Positions 21,903 through 29,415 of a stretch of DNA of 64,000 nt are shown one piece after another. The translations under genes and the position numbers were made by a program. The stretch comes from an uncultured Victivallis sp. (GTDB lineage: Bacteria > Verrucomicrobiota > Lentisphaeria > Victivallales > Victivallaceae), in NCBI RefSeq assembly GCF_944391105.1, contig NZ_CALXSK010000006.1:43263-107262 (forward strand), in the 5' to 3' direction. The notes under the pieces were generated by a model. It did not search any database. It was given only the letters and a program-made list of their open reading frames with translations, and was not told where the DNA came from. The stretch's first letter is position 1; each line of letters starts with the position of its first letter.

Positions 21903-22373
21903 ATGATTTTCGATTCGCTGAACAATTTTATGCAATATGAAAAGCTCGCCCCGGCGGCATGGGAGAAGATTTCGAAGTTTCTTGCCGGTTGCACCGGGGA
22001 GACTGCGGCCGGACGCTACGAAATCGACGGTGATCGGATTTACGCTTCGGTTCAGGGGTATGAGACGCATGAGCCGGATCCGGACAAATTGGAGATTCAC
22101 CGGAAATATGTCGACATCCAGCTGCTGCTCGCCGGAAAGGAGTCGATCCTCTGCCGCCCGGTCGCCGGGTTGAAGGAGACGGTTTCTTATGATGACGGGA
22201 AAGACATCGCTTTCTATCGCGCGGCGGAGGGAAATTCGGTCACGGTGACGCTTGAGCCGGGAAATTTCGCCGTGTTCTTTCCGGAGGAGGGGCATATGCC
22301 GGGGTTGGTCTGTGCCGATGCCGGGCGCAGTGTCGTCAAGGTCGTGGTGAAAATCGCCGTGACCGAGTTTTGA
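21903..22373 (+). CDS. YhcH/YjgK/YiaL family protein
   Basis: A 156 aa single-domain cupin-like protein of the YhcH/YiaL family (DUF386), often found in sialic-acid and other sugar catabolic operons. Recognisable segments are GRYEIDGDRIYASVQGYET (residues about 37-55), the HRKYVDIQ core near residue 66 and FFPEEGHMPG near residue 123, which holds putative metal ligands. GGGAGGAC precedes the ATG. It stands between rnhB and a glycosyltransferase, far from the aldolase operon at 50-55 kb, so its sugar partner is unknown. Confidence 0.85.
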   Translation: MIFDSLNNFMQYEKLAPAAWEKISKFLAGCTGETAAGRYEIDGDRIYASVQGYETHEPDPDKLEIHRKYVDIQLLLAGKESILCRPVAGLKETVSYDDGKDIAFYRAAEGNSVTVTLEPGNFAVFFPEEGHMPGLVCADAGRSVVKVVVKIAVTEF

Positions 22374-22425
22374 ATCCGACGGCATCGGAAGTCCGGGAAA
22401 ATCCCCGTGCATTTGTAACCGCGGC

Positions 22426-22454
22426 TTGTAAATGGGCCGCGGTTCATGTATAGT
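22426..22454 (+). promoter_or_regulatory. Promoter of the glycosyltransferase gene
   Basis: TTGTAA (22426-22431), a 17-base spacer and TATAGT (22449-22454). The in-frame ATG at 22446 overlaps the -10, which argues for a translation start further downstream. Confidence 0.7.
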
Positions 22455-22496
22455 CTATCCAATCAGTCAAACGAAAATCGAACGGGGGCGGAAATT

Positions 22497-23624
22497 TTGA
22501 GGGTCGATCACGAGCGTCACGTGGCTCTGCTGCACTACTGGCTGCTGACCATGCGCGGCGGGGAACGGGTCTTTGCCGAATTGTGCGGGATGTTCCCCGG
22601 GGCGGATGTCTACACGCATGCGTGCAACCGCGCCCGGATTGTGCCGGAGATCACCGTTCATCCGATTCATGAGTCGCTGATTGGTCATCTGCCGGGGGGG
22701 CGCCGCTTTTGTCAGTGCTGTCTGCCGCTGATGCCGTTCGCTCAGAAGAGATGGGATTTCTCCGGATATTCGCTGATTGTGAGCAGCGAATCCGGGCCGG
22801 TCAAGGGAATCCGCAAGCCCTCCGGCTGCCGCCATATCTGTTACTGTCACACGCCGATGCGTTATATCTGGGACATGTACGACGACTATTTTCGTCGTGC
22901 TTCCCTGCCGGGCCGGGTGGCGATGCGGTTATTTCGGGAGCCGATGCGCCGGTACGATCTGAAGTCGGCGGAGTGCGTGGATCAATTCGTTGCGAATTCC
23001 CGGTTTGTTGCCGGGCGGATCCGGCGGATTTACGGCCGGGAGGCTGAAGTGGTTTATCCGCCGGTCGACACCGTTTTTTTCGGGAGCGGGCAGGAGCGGG
23101 AACGGAGCTTTTTTCTGCTGGCCGGGCAGTTGACCGGTTACAAACGTCCGGATCTGGTGGTGCGTGCCTTTTCCCGGCTGAACGAGCGCCTGGTGGTGGC
23201 GGGCGCGGGCGAGGAGCTGCCGCGCCTGCGGGCGATGGCCGGACCGAATGTGGAGTTCGTGACAGCTCCGGACGACGAGGCGTTGCGCGATCTCTATACC
23301 GGAGCGCGCGCGCTGATTTTTCCGGGGATCGAGGATTTCGGCATCGTTCCGGTCGAGGCGCAGGCGGCCGGCTGCCCGGTGATTGCGTTCCGTGGCGGCG
23401 GCGCACTCGAGAGTGTGGTGGAACACAAGACCGGGCTCTTTTTCGATGAACCGACGCCGGAATCCCTTCTGGAGGCGGTCGAAACATTCAGGGGATATCG
23501 TTTTGAGTCGGAGGAACTCAGGGCGAACGCCGCGCGTTTTTCCCGGGAGCAATTCCGGGCGCGGATGGCTCTTGTCATCCGTGGCGATGGCGGCGAAGGA
23601 GGAAGTCCACGATTTCCGCATTGA
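22497..23624 (+). CDS. Glycosyltransferase family 4 protein
   Basis: A GT-B fold glycosyltransferase of about 375 aa, probably assembling a surface polysaccharide from nucleotide sugars. The N-terminal half has ALLHYWLLTMRGGERVFAEL near residue 10 and CHTPMRYIWDMYDDY near residue 120. The C-terminal half carries the GT4 E-x7-E signature EDFGIVPVEAQAAGCPVIA near residue 290. The start is uncertain: I prefer TTG 22497, with GTG 22521 possible; ATG 22446 lies within the promoter. The last 50 bases overlap the convergent DUF457 gene. No polysaccharide cluster surrounds it. Confidence 0.85.
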   Translation: MRVDHERHVALLHYWLLTMRGGERVFAELCGMFPGADVYTHACNRARIVPEITVHPIHESLIGHLPGGRRFCQCCLPLMPFAQKRWDFSGYSLIVSSESGPVKGIRKPSGCRHICYCHTPMRYIWDMYDDYFRRASLPGRVAMRLFREPMRRYDLKSAECVDQFVANSRFVAGRIRRIYGREAEVVYPPVDTVFFGSGQERERSFFLLAGQLTGYKRPDLVVRAFSRLNERLVVAGAGEELPRLRAMAGPNVEFVTAPDDEALRDLYTGARALIFPGIEDFGIVPVEAQAAGCPVIAFRGGGALESVVEHKTGLFFDEPTPESLLEAVETFRGYRFESEELRANAARFSREQFRARMALVIRGDGGEGGSPRFPH

Positions 23625-24117
23625 GTTTCGGCATGGGGTATTCGAGGATCGTCCGTTTTTTCCAGTAGATCAGCCCGAACGACAACGCGATGGCGGCGAA
23701 TGCCGCGGCGTAGTTCTGCCACGAGTAGAACTCCCAGCCGAACGGGATTTTCCACACTGCGGCGGAGAAGGGGCGTCCGTATTCCACACCCCAGTCGCTG
23801 CCGGACCCGAGCAGGTCGAGCAGATAATGCAGATGCAGCAGCGCAAAATAGACGATCCATGCGACGACTCGCGGCCGCGAGAAACACGCCATCAGCGTTG
23901 CCGGCACGACTGCGAAAGCGAGATTGTGAAGCAGCACGTGATGGATCTCGTAGTACATCTTCCAGCCGCCGAGGAGTGAGAGCCCGTCGAGGTCGGGTGC
24001 GGAAGCGGCGATCATGCAGAAGAACCGCTCCCGCGGACCGAACGACGGAATGACGTTCCCGCAGATCCAGCCGGAAAGAATGTGAGTGGGAACGTGCACG
24101 CTACATGGATTCTCCAT
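23575..24117 (-). CDS. DUF457/YdjM-type membrane-bound metal-dependent hydrolase
   Basis: A 180 aa polytopic membrane protein. It shows the DUF457 pattern: VPTHILSGWICG near residue 9, PDLDGLSLLGG near residue 40, YYEIHHVLLHN near residue 53 and LHLHYLLDLLGSGSDWG near residue 93, with conserved His and Asp clustering at the membrane as a likely metal site. The in-cell substrate is not known. The ATG at 24117 overlaps the end of the GH78 gene by 17 bases (GTG 24099 is an alternative), so it is probably the second gene of that operon. Its 3' end overlaps the convergent glycosyltransferase gene. Confidence 0.8.
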   Translation of the reverse strand: MENPCSVHVPTHILSGWICGNVIPSFGPRERFFCMIAASAPDLDGLSLLGGWKMYYEIHHVLLHNLAFAVVPATLMACFSRPRVVAWIVYFALLHLHYLLDLLGSGSDWGVEYGRPFSAAVWKIPFGWEFYSWQNYAAAFAAIALSFGLIYWKKRTILEYPMPKLNAEIVDFLLRRHRHG

Positions 24118-26902
24118 TGAAGATGACTTCAAAATCGGCGTGGGTGTCGTTGCTGAGATATTCGAGTTCGACGCCGGCCGGGGCGGTCGCGGTGATGAAC
24201 AGTTTGTCTCCCTGTTTTTTCCACGCGGTTTCCACGCGGCCGTGGACGGTCGGCCGGGCGCCGGCGGCATATTCGAGTCCGGTGATTCTCGGCGAGATCC
24301 GGAATTTCTTCGCGCCGGGTGCGGCGGGGAGAATGCCGAGCAGCAGCCGAGGCAGGAAATAGAGCGGTGCGGCGGACCAGCCGTGGCAGTGGCTGCGGGT
24401 CGGGAACTCGCCGACATTGAGCGCGTCGGGATAGGTTTCCCAGACGGTGGTGGAGCCGAGTTCAAGCATGGGCAGGTAGTCACGGCGGATCGCCTTGAGG
24501 ATTTCGTTTTCCATGCCGATCTTTTCGAGCGTTTCGTAGAGATAGAGCGAGGCGAAGGGAGAGCCGACCTTGATGAGTTCCGGTCGCGGAGTCACGGTGT
24601 TGGCGCGGGCGGCGGCGATGTGTTCCGGAGAGGCGATGTCGTAGAGCAGCGCGAGCATGCTTGTGTGTACGGAGGCGTCTTCGGAGACGGTTCCGTCGGC
24701 GTGGATGGAGTCGGGCCAGGCGAGTTTGCGCGAATCCCACATCGCATTGACCGCGCTTTTCAGCGCTTCGCGGCGTTCGCGGAAAGAGTCGACGGGTTCT
24801 TCGAGGGCTTCTCCGAGTTCGATCGCTGCGTTCAAGGCTCCGATGAGGAACATGGAGTTGTAAAGCAGAATCGGGTGGTCGGATTCGGTTTTGCTCCAGT
24901 CGAAGAGATTCCAGTGTTCGCCGCTCAGGAGGCCGGTGGCGGGGTCGATCATCGACTGTGCTCCGTCGAGATTCCGGACGACCATCGGCCAAACTTCGCG
25001 TCCGAATGCGAGGTCGCCGGTTTCGGCGCAGTAATCCTGAACCGAGATTCCCCACATGAAGCTCCAGACCGGGATCAGGCAGCTCCAGCCGGAGGGAACC
25101 TGGCAGCCGACCAGCGGCAGGCGCTCGAGCGACTGTCCCGCAAGCCGGATACAGCGGCGCACGAGATCGTAGGCTCCGTAGGTGGACATGGCGAAGAGGC
25201 TTTCGTTGCGGGCGTCGCCGACCCAGAGGGTCTGTTCGTAGAGCGGGCAGTCGGTGAAGGTGTCCTCCATGCAGAGTTTCAGCGTCCGGGCAGAGATCTC
25301 GTAGATGCGGTCGAGCCGCGGGTCGCTGCAGTGGAATTCCCCTTCCGGAATCACGGGATAGGTCGATTCGATCAGCCGCGCGAGCTGGATGCGCACCGGT
25401 TTCGTGGCGTTCCGGATCGTGAGGAACAAATATCTTCCGCTGCGGCGGCGCATGCTGCTGTACCGGTTGTATCCTTCCCGGCAGATGTAGCGCATGAAGT
25501 TGCGGTAAATGGCTCCGGTATGCTGAAGCCTCCCGTCCGGCAGAATGTATTCGACCGCCGAAACGTCGAGGATGGTTCCGGCTTCGGCGAAGAGTGCGAA
25601 ATTCCAGAAGCCGACATCCTGTTCTCCGAGGTCATAGCACAGTTCGATATCGCAGCCGGGAACAGGGTTTACGACCGTACAGCAGTCGTCGTTGTAGATC
25701 AGCGCGTTGGGATTTTCCACATCGCCGGGTTCGAGCGGCAGGGGTTTCCGGTGCAGGAACGCCTGGTTCGGGTCGGCTGCAAGTTCGGATCGGTCGAGCA
25801 TCCGGGGGGAGGGGAAACGGTTGCGGAACTCTTCGACGGTCCGGATCGCCAGTGCTTCGGCACTGATGCGGTTGAACTGTTCACGCCGTTCCTTCCCGAT
25901 TCCATCCGCCCACGGGAACGGAATGTCCTCCGCCAGCCGGGCGATTTCAGGAAATTCGAACATGGCGATTTTATCGCTGCTGTCGTAGAAGTTCCGGAGC
26001 GTGACGCCCGCATCGGCGGGGAAGGAGACCTCACAGATCGGCTGGTGTCCCCAGAGTTTTGCAGCCGCGGCGACAAACAGGTTGTTGCCGGCATTCAGCG
26101 AGACTTCTCCGTTGAGATCGGATCGTCCGTTCACGCTGACCCTCATATTTTCGAGCCCGAGGTGGACGATCTGCGACTGCGGCGACTCGACGATGAATGC
26201 TGCCAGGAACGGCAGGAGATTGCCGTTGTTGACCGTGGTGTCTCCGGGGAACAGCAGTTGCTGTACGGGAAACGCAAGCGTGAGCGGTTCCGGCTGAACG
26301 CGATGTCCTCCGCAGAAACGGCGGAAGAGAGACTCCCGGCGGGAAAGCTGTTTGCAGTCGCGCTCGTGCAGGCCGCGCCACGGTCCGGCCTCCGCCCCGC
26401 AGATCACGGTGGCGGGCTTCCACTCCATTCCGGTGACTCTGGACGCATCGAAGAGTTCGAGCGGCGGCTGTTGAATGCTTGCCTTGACCGTGTTTTCCAC
26501 CCATTGCGGCATTTTTGCGGCGAACCAGCTTTCGTCCGTGACGATGCGCTGATCGGGGTTGACGAGTTCGAGTTGAGCGAGGAGTCCGGCCCGCTGTGGA
26601 ATCTGATGAAACGTTCCGCAGCCGTAGTAGCGGACGGTCGCCTCGATCTGATTCACGCCGTGCCGCAGGCAGCCGTTCAGGTCGTAGATGTCGTACTGAA
26701 AGTGTTCCGGCCATGCGCGCGCGGGGCCGTCTCCGAGCCACTGTCCGTTGACTTTCAACCGGTAGTAGCTGTCGGCGGTGATGAGCAGCTTCGCCGATTC
26801 CGGAAGTTTTTCAAGCCGGAATTCGCGCCGGAAAACCGAACAGAGATTATAATTGCGCCCATCGGAGTTGTCCGACCAGATCCAGGATGCCGAAATGTCC
26901 AT
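24101..26902 (-). CDS. GH78 family alpha-L-rhamnosidase
   Basis: Inverting alpha-L-rhamnosidase-type enzyme of 933 aa without a signal peptide. The catalytic (alpha/alpha)6 barrel is marked by DTFTDCPLYEQTLWVGDARN near residue 555, STTVWETYPD near residue 817 and SHCHGWSAAPLYFLP near residue 833, all diagnostic of GH78. The N-terminal half holds the usual beta domains (DSYYRLKVNGQWLGDGPAR near residue 44). It has its own consensus promoter (TTGACA-17-TATATT) and is divergent from the Gfo/Idh/MocA gene. With the beta-helix gene nearby the set suggests rhamnogalacturonan or rhamnoside use; the exact substrate is not visible. Confidence 0.92.
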   Translation of the reverse strand: MDISASWIWSDNSDGRNYNLCSVFRREFRLEKLPESAKLLITADSYYRLKVNGQWLGDGPARAWPEHFQYDIYDLNGCLRHGVNQIEATVRYYGCGTFHQIPQRAGLLAQLELVNPDQRIVTDESWFAAKMPQWVENTVKASIQQPPLELFDASRVTGMEWKPATVICGAEAGPWRGLHERDCKQLSRRESLFRRFCGGHRVQPEPLTLAFPVQQLLFPGDTTVNNGNLLPFLAAFIVESPQSQIVHLGLENMRVSVNGRSDLNGEVSLNAGNNLFVAAAAKLWGHQPICEVSFPADAGVTLRNFYDSSDKIAMFEFPEIARLAEDIPFPWADGIGKERREQFNRISAEALAIRTVEEFRNRFPSPRMLDRSELAADPNQAFLHRKPLPLEPGDVENPNALIYNDDCCTVVNPVPGCDIELCYDLGEQDVGFWNFALFAEAGTILDVSAVEYILPDGRLQHTGAIYRNFMRYICREGYNRYSSMRRRSGRYLFLTIRNATKPVRIQLARLIESTYPVIPEGEFHCSDPRLDRIYEISARTLKLCMEDTFTDCPLYEQTLWVGDARNESLFAMSTYGAYDLVRRCIRLAGQSLERLPLVGCQVPSGWSCLIPVWSFMWGISVQDYCAETGDLAFGREVWPMVVRNLDGAQSMIDPATGLLSGEHWNLFDWSKTESDHPILLYNSMFLIGALNAAIELGEALEEPVDSFRERREALKSAVNAMWDSRKLAWPDSIHADGTVSEDASVHTSMLALLYDIASPEHIAAARANTVTPRPELIKVGSPFASLYLYETLEKIGMENEILKAIRRDYLPMLELGSTTVWETYPDALNVGEFPTRSHCHGWSAAPLYFLPRLLLGILPAAPGAKKFRISPRITGLEYAAGARPTVHGRVETAWKKQGDKLFITATAPAGVELEYLSNDTHADFEVIFNGESM

Positions 26903-26947
26903 GATATGTGCCTGTCCGTAAATAAAAAGTGGAGATCATTTTCGGTT

Positions 26948-26976
26948 AATATAGCCTGAGCCGTTCCCGGTGTCAA
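26948..26976 (-). promoter_or_regulatory. Promoter of the GH78 operon
   Basis: On the minus strand TTGACA (26971-26976), a 17-base spacer and TATATT (26948-26953), close to ideal sigma-70. It ends about 45 bases before the GH78 ATG. Confidence 0.85.
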
Positions 26977-26995
26977 ACCGGCCGGTTCCGAAAAT

Positions 26996-27023
26996 TTGCA
27001 TTCCGGCAGGATGGCTGTATCTT
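26996..27023 (+). promoter_or_regulatory. Promoter of the Gfo/Idh/MocA gene
   Basis: TTGCAT (26996-27001), a 16-base spacer and TATCTT (27018-27023). It is back to back with the GH78 promoter; only 19 bases separate the two -35 boxes, so one regulator could act on both. Confidence 0.6.
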
Positions 27024-27066
27024 ATGAGGAATGAATGCAACGGAACCGGGAATTCGAGGAGGGATC

Positions 27067-28074
27067 ATGCTGAACTGGGGAATCATCGGAACAGGGCGGA
27101 TCGCCGGGACTTTCATCCGGGCGCTTCTGGCGGGATCGAGCGGACGGCCGTTGATCGTGCTCGGGCGCGATCCGGAGCGGACGCGGCGATTTGCCGCGGA
27201 ACACCATGTGCCGGAATCGACCGTGAATCTCAGAACACTGCTGCTTGATCCGCGGATCGACGCGGTCTATGTCGCGACGCCGCACGTTTCGCATGCCGAG
27301 CTTTCGATCGCCGCGCTGAAGATGGGAAAACCGGTGCTCTGCGAGAAGCCGATGGCTCTGGCCTCCGCCGACGTGGAATCGGTGCTGGAGACTTCGCACA
27401 AGTGCGGAAAACTGTTTCTGGAAGGGTACATGTACCGCTGGCATCCGCAGACCGCGAAGCTCGTGGAGCTGCTGCGCGCCGGGGTTGTCGGCGAGATCAA
27501 CATGATCGAGAGCGCGTTCGGTTTCGCCGCAAAATACAATCCCGCCGACCGGCTGTTCGATCCGGCGCTCGGGGGCGGGGCGATCCGGGATATCGGAGGT
27601 TATCCGCTTTCGATGGCGATGCTCGTGGCGGGAGCTGCGCTCGGGCGGGAGCCCGGTGCGCCGGAGCGGTTTCTCGCAGGCGGGGTGACGGCGCCGGGAA
27701 ACATCGACCGTTCCAGCTGTGCGATCGCCGTCTGGGGTGGACGAATTGTCGCGCAGCTCTCCTGTTCGCTGGGGGCGACGCTGGACGCCGCTTTGCGGAT
27801 CCATGGTTCGCAGGGGCGGATCGTCGTTCCGGATCCGTGGGTCTGCAACCGGACCGAACCGGAGACCGGTTTGATCCGCATCGAGCGTGATTCCGGCTGC
27901 GAGGAGATTCTCATCCCCGCCGACCGCACCAGTTTCGGTTATGAGGCGGACGGCTTTGCCCGTCTGCTGCAATCCGGTGCGCGCGAAGCGGTTTCCGCCC
28001 CGTTCCGCATTGCGGAAAGCCGCGCATTGAACCGGCTGCTCGACGAATGGTTTCAGGCGGTTACCGCGAAATAA
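27067..28074 (+). CDS. Gfo/Idh/MocA family oxidoreductase
   Basis: NAD(P)-dependent sugar dehydrogenase of 335 aa. The Rossmann motif is WGIIGTGRIAGTF at the N-terminus, and CEKPMALA near residue 96 contains the conserved Lys of the EKP motif; the C-terminal alpha/beta domain follows, with GGAIRDIGGYPL near residue 170. GAGGAGGG at 27057-27064 supports the ATG at 27067 rather than an upstream one at 27031. It is divergent from GH78, so it probably processes a released sugar or sugar acid. The substrate cannot be read from sequence in this diverse family. Confidence 0.88.
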   Translation: MLNWGIIGTGRIAGTFIRALLAGSSGRPLIVLGRDPERTRRFAAEHHVPESTVNLRTLLLDPRIDAVYVATPHVSHAELSIAALKMGKPVLCEKPMALASADVESVLETSHKCGKLFLEGYMYRWHPQTAKLVELLRAGVVGEINMIESAFGFAAKYNPADRLFDPALGGGAIRDIGGYPLSMAMLVAGAALGREPGAPERFLAGGVTAPGNIDRSSCAIAVWGGRIVAQLSCSLGATLDAALRIHGSQGRIVVPDPWVCNRTEPETGLIRIERDSGCEEILIPADRTSFGYEADGFARLLQSGAREAVSAPFRIAESRALNRLLDEWFQAVTAK

Positions 28075-28090
28075 TTCATCGCTTGCGGAC

Positions 28091-28119
28091 TTGCTTCCTG
28101 CCGTATTCTCCATTATATT
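28091..28119 (+). promoter_or_regulatory. Promoter of the beta-helix gene
   Basis: TTGCTT (28091-28096), a 17-base spacer and TATATT (28114-28119). It is followed by RBS GGAGG (28142-28146) and ATG 28157, so the broken gene downstream still has intact expression signals. Confidence 0.65.
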
Positions 28120-28156
28120 GATCGGTGGAGATGACATACAGGGAGGACGTTCAAGT

Positions 28157-29415
28157 ATGGAACAGTGTTCGAGCATGTTGAAAAACAGTTGCGATCCGAC
28201 CGATCCGAATTCCTATTCCGGCAGCGACAGTGAGCGGATTCATCAGGCGGCCCGGGCGGCTTTCGGCGCGGGTGTGCTACTGCGGATTCCGCCGCGACGG
28301 CCGCTGGAAACGGAGGAGTTCCCGCGCGATTACTGGCTGATCGATACGGCGATTCTGCTGCCGGAAAATGCGACGTTGATTCTGGATAACTGCCGGATCC
28401 GGCTTTCGGACCGCTGCCGCGACAACTTCATCCGCAGTGCAAACTGCGGGCTCGGTGTCACGGAGGTGCCGCCGCTCCGGAACATCCATATTCTCGGAAT
28501 CGGGAATGCTGTGCTCGAAGGAGCGGAACATCCGCGTGCAACCGGGGACTCCGTGAAGCAGCTCGGGTTGCAGACGTTCGGAACGGATGCGGACAAAACC
28601 GGCGAAACTCCGACCGGCGACTGGAGAAACATCGGGATTCTGCTGGCGAACGTTCACGATTTCTCCATCGCAATCTCACGATCCGGGATTCTCACATGTG
28701 GGCGGTTTCTCTGGAATACTGTACGGAAGGGCACATCCGCGATCTGAATTTCCGTTCCTCCGGAAGCCGGGTCATCGACGGAGTTGCACGGAGGATTCTG
28801 AACCAGGACGGACTCGACCTGCGGCGCGGCTGCCGGAACATTGTGATCGATACGATCACCGGGACGACCGGCGATGATCTGGTGGCGCTCACCGCGATTT
28901 CGCGGGAGCCGCACCTCTGCGGCGAGCCCGGATTCAGTGAGGTGTGTTCCCCGGGGATGGCCGGGATGAGCGAGGAAATCAGCGGCGTGATTCTTCGCAA
29001 TGTCATGGGGCATTGCGTCTGTGGACACCACATCGTCCGGTTTCTGAACACGGGAGAGATCCGCATGCGGAACATTCTGCTCGACGGTGTGATCGACACC
29101 TCCCCGGAAGGCCTCCGCGATTGCGCCGCCGTGAAGATCGGAGACGTGAATCCGGCCTGGGGCGGCCGGACGCCGCTCGGCAACACGTCGGAGTTCCTGA
29201 TCCGGAACATCCGGTCAAATGCGGAGCGGGCGATCTTGATCGCCGGCTCCCTCACGGACTCCCTGATCGACGGCGTTGTGAACGGCAATCCCGGCGCGGA
29301 ACCGGTTTCCGGGCGGAAATTCACCCGGAATGTCCGGATTCAGGCGGTGCTGACCGCAGGCGAAGAGACTCCGGTTCCCGAACCGTCTAGCTGTTCAGGC
29401 GGTGATAGAAGATGA
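28157..29415 (+). pseudogene. GH28-like right-handed beta-helix protein, frameshifted
   Basis: The two parts together make a beta-helix protein of about 418 aa with polygalacturonase-like motifs: LNQDGLDLRRG and GTTGDDLVAL (compare NTDGID and GDD of GH28), then a His pair in CVCGHHIVRF. No signal peptide is seen. Frame one runs from 28157 and is coherent to NVHDFSI, then drifts out of frame and stops at 28747. The true continuation RNLTIRDSHMWAVSLEYC is read if one C is restored at 28669-28670 (ATCGC instead of ATCCGC). The 3' end overlaps the convergent GH36 gene by 29 bases. A sequence error or a very recent mutation is likely. Confidence 0.8.

Noticed and set aside
24086..26959. A 957-codon plus-strand open frame opposite the GH78 gene
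   Set aside because: The GH78 reading has all family motifs; the opposite frame has no recognisable domain and is a composition artefact.
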